DNA from: Symsagittifera roscoffensis
Lineage: Eukaryota > Xenacoelomorpha > Acoela > Convolutidae
DNA: 64,000 nt
Assembly (NCBI RefSeq): GCF_963678635.1
Contig: NC_087066.1
Location: forward strand, 60,978,875 to 61,042,874
Reading direction: 5' to 3'
The notes under the pieces were generated by a model. The model saw nothing but the letters and a program-made list of their open reading frames with translations, ran no database searches and was not told where the DNA came from. Both the position numbers and the translations under genes were made by a program. Positions 34,193-45,379 of the stretch are shown one piece after another; within the stretch, counting starts at the first letter, position 1; each line of letters begins with the position of its first letter.

Positions 34193-34535
34193 AAAATGCC
34201 AATTTATTTTACTCCCATTCTGAAAATAGCCTTCTAAAGTCCATTTTTCAAAATTTTTTGAATGTTACTGAAATTTTTTTTATCAATATGCTTTAAAGTT
34301 GCAACGGTTCAGACCTTTCATCTAGAGCTGAAAACTTTGAGAGAAAGAAATGGAAATGTCAATTTTTTGCACATTACTGTTGCTGCCAGAAGCGAGCAAG
34401 GGGAGTGTGAGAGATAATAGTTTCATCTCTTGATTCTGGTAGCCAAATGTTTCTATATGGTCGCCCTTTGACGCTATTTTACGACAACTAATTTGTAACC
34501 GATCAAGCTTAAATATTTTCTAATAGCACATTTAG

Positions 34536-34540
<5 letters not shown>

Positions 34541-34599
<59 letters not shown>
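34541..34599. repeat. (TA)n microsatellite
   Basis: About 30 TA units immediately left of the MITE at 34600. TATATAT continues to its right at 35024, so the MITE landed in the microsatellite. Confidence 0.95.
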
Positions 34600-34602
<3 letters not shown>

Positions 34603-35023
34603 GGGCGGATTTAGGGGGGGGGGGGGGCGGACGCCCCTCCCTCAGGGATTCGACCCCTGCCAACCCAAAGGGTCCCCCCTTTGATACTTTTTCAGAAATC
34701 CATTTCTGGCCAACCGACCCTTAATTTTTTCTAAAGGCGCCTTTGGCGCCAACATATACTAACTTGTAGGGGAGCGCGCGCCAAACAAAACGCGATTTTT
34801 TTGTCAAAATTTTTCAAAAAGTGCCCAAAAACGGCTTTTTTGACTGTTTTTTTTTTAATTTGCCTGCGGCGCAGAAAATTTGGCCAAAATAGAGGCAAAA
34901 CAGTGCTTTGGGAGAGCTCGAAAAATCAATTTGGTCGACTTAAAAAAAAAAAAGGTCGTCAAAATTTTGGAAAATTTTTTGAAAATCCGCCCCCCCCTCG
35001 AGAAAATCCTAGATCCGCCCCTG
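34600..35023 (-). mobile_element. hAT-like MITE (CAGGGGCGGAT family), opposite orientation
   Basis: 424 bp bounded by CAGGGGCGGATTTAGGGG and CTAGATCCGCCCCTG, with TATATATA on both sides (compatible with an 8-bp duplication but not provable inside a TA tract). It carries a G12 run, GCGGCGCAG-type and GGCGCCTTTGG-type blocks, and is the reverse complement of 15197-15610. Confidence 0.75.
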
Positions 35024-35510
35024 TATATATACTAATGGTGTAGGGTGAGCGCAATAAGGCTCAATATGACGCTCGAAAACCGAATTGCTAGTGCCGAAAA
35101 AACTCATCCAAACATATTCACCAAGGATTCTGGTAGAGCTCAAAAAGTTAAGATGCACGAATTTTTTTTAAGTCGTCAAATTTTTTAAGAAACCACACCT
35201 TTGGAAAAATTCTTCCGCACGCCACTAGTTGCGGTCTGATGTTTTTGTAAAGGGCTGAACATGAATCGCTTAATTTTATGCCCAGATTTTTTTCATTAAC
35301 GGAATTGGACCTGCTGAATATTTATTTTGTATGCATAAATTACGTTTTACCAGCAGAAAATATGTTTTTTTTTGTCGAAAACGAGTTGTTTCGTGTTCGA
35401 TTTTTGACATCATGAACACTAACTTTTTTGTTTTTTCTCTGAGAGCATTTTTCCTCAGATACATTTTAGCTGGTAAAATTATTTATTTTTAGAATAGGTT
35501 CAAGCTCTAT

Positions 35511-35749
35511 TTAAGTGTCGGAAACAAAAAAAATGCCTGAATGTGTAAATATTGCCGTTGAAATGTTTATTCTGCGTCCTTCTGCGAACTGCTTTTGGCA
35601 CATTTGAGTCGTCGATCTCAATTTTGAGGGTGGTGAAGCCACCCAATAGTAATCTTCCTTCTCAATATTAAATTTAAAATCCTTGCCTCCTGAATTCTTT
35701 TTAAAATGATCCCACGCATTGGTATTCCCCATATGCAACCAACTTTGAA
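35511..35749 (-). CDS. candidate C-type-lectin-like middle exon
   Basis: A very strong minus-strand acceptor (CTTTTGCTTCTTTTTCCAG) is followed by two bases and an open frame reading SWLHMGNTNAWDHFKKNSGG, FKFNIEKEDYYWVASPPSK and TQMCQKQFAEGRR, closed by TAA at 35511. SWLHMG and DYYW-x3-PP resemble the WIGL and Y-x2-W-x2-GEP stretches of C-type lectins. It lies on the lectin strand between exon 1 (44985) and the last exons (30013, 26523). The donor is unclear (TGG|GTGGCT or CA|GTTCGC), so the 3' boundary and joining are uncertain. Confidence 0.4.
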
Positions 35750-35954
35750 CTGGAAAAAGAAGCAAAAGTAAGACTTTGAGGTGATTGCAAAGAAACGTCT
35801 GGCTTCTATTATCCACGAGGCTCATATTAAACTCATTTCTAGTATTTGACATCACCAAGGACACTCAGAAGCCTACTGGTAGTTATTATTTTGTTGTCTT
35901 TGTAACGGAATTTTATCACTTAATCGGAAGCCTACCGGTATTTAGTATTTTGTT

Positions 35955-36200
35955 GTTCTGATTTTCGAAGAGAAGTGACGGAATATTTTTGCTTGGGGTG
36001 GTTTTTTTCTTCAGGCAAATTTTGATTTTTAACTAGCCAAATTTGACGGAATCATTTATGTCATCTAAAAGGTATTGTTGTCCTGAGCTCAAGTCTTAAT
36101 AAAATACTTCACCTATGATCAAGTTATGGGGGTTTAAAAATTGCCATGTTGGCCAAGTTGGGACAATTAACGCGCGCTTCATTTCGCGCTATTAACACGG
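35955..36200 (+). mobile_element. Helentron-like element, 5' half
   Basis: GTTCTGATTTTCGAAG start, GTGACGGAATATTTTTGCTT, ACTAGCCAAATTTGACGGAA and CGCGCTATTAACACGG follow in family order. The 3' end with hairpin is missing. Confidence 0.6.
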
Positions 36201-36239
36201 GAGATTTTCTTGAATCCAGAAGAAAATCTAAGCCTTAAA

Positions 36240-37311
36240 ATAATTTATAAAAAAAAAACAAGTTTTAAATTAATGCAAAATTTTGAAAATTCTATTTTGC
36301 AAAAAAAATAAAAACAATTACATCAAGATACACTTGAATTTAAAAATATTAAGGAACAATTAAGGCCATAGTAAAAACTCCATTAAAATTAATTAGGCAA
36401 CAAAAAGAACAAAAATAAGGAAGAAGCAAAGTACAAAATGCTGAATGTTTTGACTGCTCTTCAAAAGTAGTGAAATAATTTTGGTTTAAAAAATATATGA
36501 CAATGTGATAAATATTGGTAGTAGTTTTTTATTCTTTTCAGTTTTGATTTTATCCCCATAAGCAACGGTAAGAAGAAACGGTATGGACGAGAAAATTTCG
36601 AGTTGGCTATATAAATGGCTACATAAAAAATCAAATTTTGTTTAACTTATCGTAAAATGTAGTTTATCGAAATAAACCGCACCTGTATACGCAACTTTAT
36701 ATCAGCTGATCTAATCAAAACTGTAGAGAAGTATTTTCATACCTCACTTTATGTAACCCAAACAGTGCCATCGTTCCGACCATGGTAGTTTAAGAACATT
36801 TTTTAAAAATTTTCAAAAAGAAAAACATTTATAAAAAATTCTTCGCTTGAATTAGATTGAAAATTACATATTATTAGCTTGAAACTGATATAAAAACCAA
36901 TCTTTAATACAATTATTGGATGAGTGATTGAAAACATTGTATCTGGCTAAGAAATCATTTTAAATTACCGATACGTTCCACACGGATTTTAAATTTTTTT
37001 GAAATATCTTTTTAAATCTACTTTAAAGCTGAAAGTGCTTGAATAATAAACAACAATTGACTTTCTACATAACTTTCTGAAGCAGCCAAAACCGCAAGGA
37101 AAACCTGGCACGTAATGAATTACTAAGAACGTACTAAGAACACCGATGTTTGCCTATCTATACGCAGTTTCTAACAAATAAGCTCAAAACTTGTGATAGT
37201 GAGTTAAGTACTTGTGACTGTACTCATAGAAAAATTTCAGATAAGGTACACCGTCTGCTCGTCACGCTATCTTGTTTTTGGCCGGATAGATTCGTGTAAC
37301 TTCTTGGTCTA
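36240..37311. other. non-coding stretch left of the gypsy element
   Basis: AT-rich; no supported gene or repeat. The target-site copy GTCTA of the gypsy element is at 37307-37311. Confidence 0.4.
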
Positions 37312-37613
37312 TGTGGTACAGCACTTACTGCAAGTGCAGTAGTAATTTTTGTTCTCTTTGCTCACTGACCTTGGGACCTATATTGTTATGTATAATTATG
37401 CAGTTATATTGTTTTTAACTTATCAGCAAGTTCATCGGATGTAGACCATCGTTTGGCTTCATATTATTTATCTTAAGGTCAGCGTACAAACGATACGGTG
37501 TTTTGAGCTGGTTCATGGAACCGAAGAAAAGAAACTTAAAAGTCAAAGATTAAATTAATTCTTTGAAGAGTATTGTTTTCAATCTGAGTTACTCAATTCC
37601 TTTCCTTATCACA
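37312..37613 (+). repeat. left LTR
   Basis: 302 bp, TG...CA ends. The final A at 37613 is also the first base of the gag ATG; the bases after it (TGGCGCAGCC) are where a tRNA primer-binding site is expected. Confidence 0.95.
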
Positions 37614-38607
37614 TGGCGCAGCCAGCAGCATTCATGGCACAGGATAATCGGACAGACATGGGTATTCCAGTATTCTGGACGTCGGCTAGTTCGGATCCAC
37701 CGTGGAATTTCAAAATTTGGTTGGATCAATTTATGCTAGCCGTGACTGTGAAAGAAAATGCGAATCCGGAAATCATATTAGAAGAACCTAACGAAGTGGT
37801 TGATGAACCAATGCCCCGTCCAGAAACACTTGGAGAAGCAGAAACTACACAAGCAGTAACGGATCGTGAACTGAGAGATAGGCTAAGGAGAGACAAAGTA
37901 AAACTAGAAAATCAAGAAAGAAGAGAACGTGGACCTAAGGTAGGACATAATGTGTTCTACAATGAGGTCCAGAAACGACTTACGTCTCGTCTATTACTGG
38001 CACTAGGTACAGGGGGGGGGGGGGAAACAAATTGGCGCAGAAGAACCCTCATGCGGAAAAGTCCAAGCTCGAATTAAGAGAAATGGTGGCAATGGCAAAA
38101 TCATCATTCGAGAAAACACGGAACATAACGTACGAGCAATATAGACTCTTCAACCAAGCACACTAACCCGGTGAGACGTTGGAATCATTCCACGCGGAAC
38201 TAACTGCACAAGCAGCTACGGTGGAACTGGGTGGTCTAAAAGAAGAGTTGGTTCGAGATCTTTTCATATCTAAAATTAAAAATCAAGCATTACAGGATGC
38301 TCTGACGTTTGAAACCTTCACACCAGATAAAATTCTCAAACGGGCTATTAAACTCGAGCAGAATAAGCAAACTACACAAGCGTTCCAAAACTCTGGGAAT
38401 GGAAGCTCTGGAGCGGGACAAATGCGGGAGCCACAGATCAAAATAAAACAGGAACCGATAATGGCAGTTGGGAAAAGAAATTCAAATTACAAAAAACAGA
38501 ATAAAAATCAAACTCAAAAGAGATGGAATGAGAATAAGAGTACAAACTCCAGATCAGACCAGAAGTCATGCACTCGATGTGGAAAACCATTCGGTCCAAG
38601 TCATTAA
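37613..38607 (+). pseudogene. gypsy gag, with frameshift and stops
   Basis: Starts MAQPAAFMAQDNRTDMGIPV; capsid-like IWLDQFMLAV follows. The frame breaks at a G12 run (38011-38022). The second part (38179-38607) contains GETLESFHAELTAQAATVEL and LVRDLFISKIKN, the major homology of gypsy capsids. At the end are zinc-knuckle pieces CTRCGKPFGPSH and, after a stop, NCNKPSHFAKMC (CCHC spacing with HFA-x2-C). An in-frame TAA lies at about 38165. Gag would assemble virus-like particles; this copy is broken. Confidence 0.85.
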
Positions 38608-38773
38608 AAAATTGTCCAGCAATGGGGAAAATTAGCAAGAATTGCAATAAACCGAGTCATTTCGCAAAAATGTGTAGATCAAATCAAGTAAATGAGATTG
38701 GGGGAAAAAATCCAGTTCAGAAGAGGAATGCAATTTAATTCAAAAATTTGATTCCTGTGATGAGCTCGAGATA

Positions 38774-39361
38774 ATGATGGTAGCTACAACAGTGAAGAAA
38801 TCGGTTGAAAAGGAGGCGAAAAAAAAACAAACCAAAAGGAACGTTGGAAATGAAACAACTACTCAAGATATCACGAAAATCGACATACGGCGAGACCCAA
38901 GATCGCATCAAATAAAAGCATTGAAGGCGTTGGTTAGAATTAAGAATCAAATTATCAAATTGACAATTGATACAGGAAGCCCAGTATCATTCCTAAACTG
39001 GACGACCGCATCCGAAATTAAATTCACTCCTGCTGGAAAAATGAATTTGACAATGCAGTTTGTAGATTACAAAAAACATCCTGTTCAGATACTGAGAGCA
39101 GTATGTGCAGATATTCATTCGGCGGGCTGGGAAGTTAAGGATGCATACTTTCTGGTTACAGAAAGAAAAGCAAGATGTATACTGGGTCTGGATTTACAGG
39201 GAAAATTGGGGATACATACATCTCAGAAATCAGCCCCTGTTAATAGATCCAGGTTTGACGTGCTACTGTGCGAGCAGTCAGAAGGTATGAAACAACAATT
39301 TTATTTAAAAAATTTCATCCCTTTTCGATCGACAGGGAGAGTCAAAACATCATGTAGTTAA
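38774..39361 (+). pseudogene. gypsy protease region
   Basis: 195-codon frame. LTIDTGSPVSFLNW (residues about 63-76) holds the aspartic-protease active site DTG, and ILGLDLQGKLGI (about 137) matches the ILG flap-end motif. Such proteases act as dimers to cut the Gag-Pol polyprotein. The frame ends where the connection to RT begins; the RT start continues in another frame at about 39364. Confidence 0.85.
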
Positions 39362-39363
39362 CA

Positions 39364-40760
39364 CGAAATTCAAATACCCGCTATGTCCGATACAGGAAAA
39401 AGTTAGAAGAATACCTATTCACATTCAAGGAAAAGTGCAAAATGAACTTGACAAATTGTTGTCAGAAGATCATATAACAAAGTTAGACAAATGCACAAGC
39501 GATTGTTTCATTGCTCCAATAGTTAATATTAGTGAAAAAAGATGACTCTATCAAATTGGCTTTAGACGCAAAGCCGATAAATAGACAATTGTACAGAAAA
39601 AAATATCAAATGCACAATTGACTAACCCCATCAATTGAATTAATTGATGGGGTTAGTCAAATAGTAACGGCCAAAAGGCATGCTATATTTTACGGTACTT
39701 GATTTAAATTATTCGTACAGTCAACTTCGATTAACTGCTGAAACAGCTAAGCAGTGCAATTTCAACATAGTCGGGGTCAAGCTACGGGAACGTACAGATT
39801 TTTGACAGGGTTTTACGGACTGGCAGACATGCCCGCAGAGTTTCCAAAGATAATGGACCGTACATTGAGTCATGCGAGAAACACATTTTGTTTTTTGGAC
39901 GACATACTAATTGTCTCCAAAGGAGAAAAAGCAGAACATGAAAAACTAGTACTAGATGTACTAAAGAAATTGGATGATAAAAATCTAGCGCTAAAATTAA
40001 CAAAATGTGAGTTTTTCCAAATAGAAGTTAATTGGTTATGTCATAAACTTACACCGAGTGGATTAACACCAAAAATTACAAAAACGGAAGCAATTCTTAA
40101 TCTACAACACCCAAAATCGCTGAAAAAATTATAATCGTTTTTGGGTAGTATAAATCAATTTTCAAAGTTCATCCCTAACGCAGCAAGTTTAACGGATCAA
40201 CTACGACCATTGCTCAGAGAAGAAAAGGAAAAGAAGAAACTGAAAAGTATCAAACTACCGGTTAAGAAATTCGAATAGGGGGAAAAGCATTCTCTCATTT
40301 TTGAGGAAATAAAAAAAGCGGTGACAAGGATTGCTCAAATCAATTATTACGATCCTCTCAAAGATACTCGGGTAAAATGCGATGCGAGTCATAGTGGCCT
40401 TGGGGCAACGTTAGAACAATCGACTGATAGGGAGGATTGGGTTCCGATTGCATTTGCATCACGTTATCTTAATGTTCAAGAAAAAAGTATTCAACAAACG
40501 AACTCAAACTGTTCGCAGTGGTTTGGTCAGTGTATAGATTTAAACATTATTTGCTGGGTAAAGAATTCATCCTAGCAACAGACCATTAAGCACTCACATC
40601 AGCGTTTGGGGAACATAAATCTAATGAAACCTATCAATCTAGGCTTACAAGATGGGTAGATCGTTTGTTACCTTATCAATTCAAGGTGGTTCCTATACCA
40701 GGGAAAGATATGGGTATCATGGATTATTTATCCAGAGACCCTATTGGGGAACCGTGACCG
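39364..40760 (+). pseudogene. gypsy reverse transcriptase and RNase H, frame-damaged
   Basis: RT pieces appear in order: KLLSEDHITKLDKC, FIAPIV, a degraded LDLNYSYSQLRLTAETAKQC (catalytic Asp), YRFLTGFYGLADMPAEFPK and FCFLDDILIVSKGEKAEHE with the catalytic LDD. Connection domain: NLALKLTKCEFF. RNase H at 40321-40575 has DTRVKCDASHSGLGATLEQS with its Asp. About 40600-40750 carries GKDMGIMDYLSRDP, the usual end of RNase H before integrase. There are stops at about 39541, 39583, 40132 and 40276. Confidence 0.85.
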
Positions 40761-41682
40761 GAGTCAGAATTAAACGAAAAAATTGTGGTTGCATCGATTG
40801 ATCAATTTCATGCAGCTCTCGACTGTTTAAACAGTCGGCTAACCGATACAAACACTTTCATTAGTAATGAAAACATTCTAGAACATTCTGATCTGAGAAG
40901 TACGTTGGACGAAACACCGAACACGTCATCCCCTGGTTGCTATAGCAACCGTTTTGTTCAAAAACGAACAGAGCTCGACCGGAACGAAAACTGTCAGAAC
41001 TCACCTCTTGCAACTGCAATCAAAACACTCTAAACAAAACATCTCATTGCATACAGATGGTTGAAATTAGTCAGAAAAATAAACAGAGAAAAATCGCAGC
41101 AAAACAGGAGGAGAAAGTTGAAGAAGAACAAATGGAGAAAAAGTTGAAGAAAACAGTCAAGCTCGAGAACACGGAGGGGAAACGGAATGAAATGCTTGAA
41201 CAGATAACGAAAACAACTTTTCATTGAACGAGAACAGTACAGAGGGGGACAACAGGAAATGAGAGTGAAGGTTCAGATTGGGAGATGCCGCAAGTTGAAT
41301 GGCAGAACGTAATACCAACAAGACGGAAGGACAAATATCATCAAACATTGTCAAAGGAGGAACAACAGAAGTTATGGTCATTCTGGGATCTAGTGTGATC
41401 TGAACGAACGGATAGAATCAGACCGGAAAACATGCTACAGTTAGAGGCGTCTTCAGAGTGGGAAAATCCACAAGTACAAATGTCTCAAACATCATTGAAG
41501 TGAATCTTACAGCGGATACGACCTCAGAGAGCCCAGAGGTGAGCCTAGTTGCTAGCACAGTAAGAAAGTCCCGACAAAATGAGTCCAGACAAGCAGAAAA
41601 TCGAGAAGATAACAACTTGCTTAATGTTTCAAAACTTTTCGATTGAAATTTTCTAGCGCAGCTCACCACTGAAGATACGTGG

Positions 41683-42545
41683 ATGGATCGACTAAGAAGG
41701 GTTATAGAGCGAAAAGATAGGCGCAGTTTCGAGTTAATGGGACCCTACACGAACTCGTTGTGGCACCAGATGTCAGTGGTGGACGATTGTATCGTGGTAG
41801 ACGGGAGATTGGCAGTACCAGGACAACTGCGTCCCGCTGTGCTGAAAAGGATACACCGCGGTCACCCAGGACAGGAAGCAATGCTCGACGTATCTAGATA
41901 CTTGTGGTGGCCCGATAAGCACAAAGATATTGTGAACATGGCGGAGGAGTGTAGAAGTTGTACTCGCTACGGTAAGAATGCTAAAAAAACGCATCGAAAC
42001 CACTTCCACTGCTCTCGCGGCCGGGGCAAGAACTACGATTAGATTACGCGGGACCGTTAGAAGATACTAAGGGGAAGAAAATTTACCTACTTGTAGCCAT
42101 AGATAGATTTTTGAAGTTTTCGACGGTAAAAAATACTAAGTCAACTGGGGGCAAATCATCAGTGAAATTTCTTCGAACTTACATTGACACACATGGGATT
42201 CCAGAATCCATAAGAACCGATCAATTCTCGGGGTTTATAGGAAAAACGATGAAAAAATTTTGTGTTGATCATAATATTGTTCAAAAGTTTTGTCCAGTAG
42301 GGGATCATCGGGGTTGTGGATTGGTGGAAAGAACAACTCAAACGATAAAACGAAGATTGGGAGTTATGTTAGTGGACGAAAATGTAACGTCAATAAAACA
42401 TGCACTAAGCACAATAACTCGAGACCTCAGGTGGAGCAAACAAAAAACGATACAATGTTCACCGTTTGAAGCGCATTTCGGACGGCTTCCGAAAACTGAA
42501 TTTAAAATCCTTAGAGGTTCATTTATTAAAAATTCGTTTAGATAA
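41683..42545 (+). pseudogene. gypsy integrase
   Basis: The N-terminal zinc domain shows the HHCC order: IHRGHPGQEAMLDVSRYLWW then CRSCTRYGKNAKK. The core has LDYAGPLEDTKGKKIYLLVA (first Asp), IRTDQFSGFIG (second Asp) and GLVERTTQTIKRRL (Glu), completing the D,D-35-E-type triad, with KHALSTITRDLRWSKQ and SPFEAHFGRLP after it. A frame change lies at about 42020-42110. Integrase would insert the cDNA, giving the 5-bp duplication seen here. Confidence 0.85.
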
Positions 42546-43818
42546 AGAGCATTTGGAGCGTTCAGCACTCACAGCAAGACAGTTAAAGAAAAGAATAGAC
42601 CAGTCGAGAGACAACGTGAAAATAGTCAAGAAGGGACAAATCAGCCGGGACGTGACTCACCTTTTCAAAACCGAAATGGAGTCGGCGCGAGACCGAAGCA
42701 GGGCAACAGCGTTAAAGACGATGTTGGAAGGAAACGCTCGATGGAATGAAGCGAGAAGAAACAACTCAACCAATGATCTGAGGAGGATAGTGGGTGAAAC
42801 CAGTACAATCAACCCAGATTTGCGAAAAGAACTGCTGTATTCATGGTAGTACGGATTCATCGAAGATAAACCTCAAGAGGACGCATTGACAGGATCATCT
42901 ACTCTGTTGAGAAAGGATGATAATAGGAAAAGTGGGAAAGCACTTACAAATGCGCTCAAGGATAAGGTCCACTCAGAGTCGCCTCACACGGTGAAAACAG
43001 CTGCTGGAGCAGTATATACTAAGAGTGATATCGCAAAAACGAAGATCGACATCAGCGAGCCGCAAGAAAAGAGCACAAAGAAAGTGAACGCGAGTAGAAG
43101 TCCCTATGGCGACGAACCCAAAAAAAAGTCAAAGAAAAAAGAAGTGGATTTTCAACCAGAAAATAGTGACTCAGATAACAAACCTGAATCACCAGAACTA
43201 TCTAAATCGAAGAATGTGGAAACGCCATTCCAGAACAGTCAGTTCTATGTCACATCAAAAGATACAGAAATGAACGGGGACCTAAGCCTTGCAGAAAAAC
43301 GGGCAAAACCAAATAACGTGGGACCAGTATTAGTGAACTCAAAAAATTCGGTTAAAAAAGGAGCTAAACAAGGAGGGAAGAAACAAACTGGTCAAGAGGC
43401 GAGGAAGAAAAAATCTGTCGAAACAGCTCAAGAAGCAACACATTCACGCGGAAATGACATAGACATATTGCCATCTACTACAGAGACAGGACTTCCTAGC
43501 ACAACCACACCGAAGGAATCATTGAGTGAAAGCAAAGACATCACGAGACACACACCAGATGATAAAATCTTAGAAACTTTTCAAAGCCGAGATCTTACTA
43601 CACAAGATTGGAATTAATTGGCGGACCAGCTGTTAAAAAGGGAGGTCCAGAAAACAGCGGAGGAGATTTTAAAATCCTCTAATACGGAGAACGAGTTCAG
43701 CATTAACACCCCCCCCCCCCCAGGATTTTCGGATGAGTCCGGGAATAGTGACGATCCAGTGAGGCGAAGTGGTCGGTCCACTAAGAACAAAGGACCAAGC
43801 AGATACGGAAATCCCTAA
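42546..43818 (+). pseudogene. post-integrase hydrophilic tail of pol
   Basis: Three frames (42466-42849, 42886-43617, 43618-43818) encode a Lys/Glu/Ser/Thr-rich region (EPKKKSKKKEVDFQPENSDS; KKGAKQGGKKQTGQEARKKK). It ends RRSGRSTKNKGPSRYGNP, a motif commonly found at the C-terminus of gypsy Pol. A C10 run at 43710-43719 sits in the reading frame. No membrane segment or envelope-like feature is seen. Function unknown; it may bind nucleic acid. Confidence 0.6.
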
Positions 43819-43826
43819 AACACTCA

Positions 43827-44200
43827 GTGAAATTGGTCACTTCTGACCAAGATCTCGCAGGCCTCAACATGGCAGCTCTCGAAGGTTATCGGATCAAATT
43901 AGCTAATTGTAGAACAGACGTGAACAAACTGGAGGAAAGCAAATTGGGACTCCTTGAGAAACATTTGTTCAGACGTAAATTTGGCAGTGAGGTGCTGGAT
44001 ACATCGAAAAGCTGGAATGCATCGTGGCGGGTTCCGTTAAACTTTGATAATGACAGTCCGAAGAAACAAGAGAAACACGAATGACAGACAGCCAGGAACA
44101 AAAATGGTTATGCAAAAACTAATTAAAACTGAGTTTAAAACTCCTAGTTATTTATAAATTTTATAATGTAGCATGAAAAATTTAGTTATCCTAGGGGAAG
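43827..44200 (+). other. gypsy 3' region up to the right LTR
   Basis: Contains an 85-codon frame (43827-44084; AALEGYRIKLANCRTDVNKL), possibly a small accessory or tail remnant. After that is AT-rich sequence and the polypurine tract AGGGGAAG ending at 44200. Confidence 0.5.
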
Positions 44201-44502
44201 TGTGGTACAGCACTTACTGCAAGTGCAGTATTAATTGTTTTTCTCTTTGCTCACTGACCTTGGGACCTATATTGTTATGTATAATTATGCAGTTATATTG
44301 TTATTAACTTATTATCAAGGTCATTGGATGTAGACCATCGTTTGGCTTCATATTATTTATCTTAAGCTCAGCGTACAAACGATACGGTGTTTTGAGCTGG
44401 TTCATGGAACCGAAGAAAAGAAACTTAAAAGTCAAAGATTAAATTATTTCTTTGAACAGTATTGTTTTCAATCTGAGTTACTCAATTCCTTTCCTTATCA
44501 CA
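44201..44502 (+). repeat. right LTR
   Basis: 302 bp, similar to the left LTR with about ten visible differences, TG...CA ends, followed by the target copy GTCTA. Confidence 0.95.
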
Positions 44503-44984
44503 GTCTAATACCAATCTTAATCTTAATCTTATATCTCCTAGTCTCAATAGATCTAGTGTACACCGGTTTATGCGAGTTAGTTTCCAGAAGGAGAACAACT
44601 GTATTCTAAGTTTAATTCAAATTGCTCTGGTGCTGAAACTACAAGTAGTTTCAGCACTTACAAATAAGTGTAAATGTTAGTTATGGAATATGGTTGGTTA
44701 GTTAAGAATATTTTATAGAATTGGAGAATTATATATATATAACCAATTATAAATTCTAATTTAGAACTGTTTCCCATAGGGCGCGCAAGACCTAGACATA
44801 TAGCAATGCATTTGCCACAATATATCTATCAGCCTGGTAAGTCCGAATGTCTGGGATGTCTGCGCCCTTTCTCGGCCTTACCCGAATATTTTAATAAGAA
44901 ATAACATTCCTGCCTTTATTCCTCGTAGTTTTATTGTAGTTTTTCCCAGAACTATTGGGTTTTTATTTCCCACGAAGTACTCAC

Positions 44985-45175
44985 TTGGATTGGCCCTTGC
45001 AGTATTCAATTGCGCTAGCAATATCTTTGAACTTTTTTCTTGGTTTACTGACATGTATACATGGTAGTTCATCGATGTCCCCCACAAAATCCGGTGGACA
45101 GGATGCTTTACCGGCAGCGTCTCCGAGCAAGAGGAAAATCGCTACAGTTGCTAACAACAAGCTACTCACTTGCAT
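44985..45175 (-). CDS. C-type-lectin-like gene, first coding exon with signal peptide
   Basis: Minus-strand ATG at 45175; 63 codons plus two bases to the donor AA|GTGAGT. Residues 1-22 (MQVSSLLLATVAIFLLLGDA) are a clear signal peptide. Then SCPPDFVGDIDELPCIHV and KFKDIASAIEYCKGQS give the C-P-x2-F ... C ... K-F-x-D ... A-x3-YC pattern that opens a C-type lectin domain. The two-base phase fits exons starting with one base (26739, 30232, 32316, 26065). A gypsy element occupies its first intron. Secreted product expected; the ligand is unknown. Confidence 0.65.
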
Positions 45176-45379
45176 CTCTGTGCTCTACCAATGCTAACAC
45201 ACTAGCTAAAGAAAAATATTAAAATCTGAGTATTCACTTGGGATAAAGCAAATATTTTTTTTTTATTTTCAAATTGAAATGGAAAAAAAGCAAACTAAAT
45301 TTTTAAAAATTTCGAATAGGTCTCCAAATGTGCAAATAGAATAAATTCATTGTTGAAATTGTAGCGAGAGCGATTTTGA

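Larger units (their letters stand above)
37312..44502 (+). mobile_element. Ty3/gypsy LTR retrotransposon, complete but frame-damaged
   Basis: Two 302-bp LTRs (37312-37613 and 44201-44502) start TGTGGTACAG and end TTATCACA. They are similar but not identical (roughly ten visible differences, plus small shifts). The 5-bp target duplication GTCTA flanks both ends (37307-37311, 44503-44507). A polypurine tract AGGGGAAG precedes the right LTR. Internal order is gag, protease, RT, RNase H, integrase, then a long hydrophilic tail: the gypsy (Metaviridae) order. Many stops and frameshifts, several at homopolymers, imply it is inactive. It sits between exon 1 and the other pieces of the minus-strand lectin-like gene. 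Confidence 0.95.
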
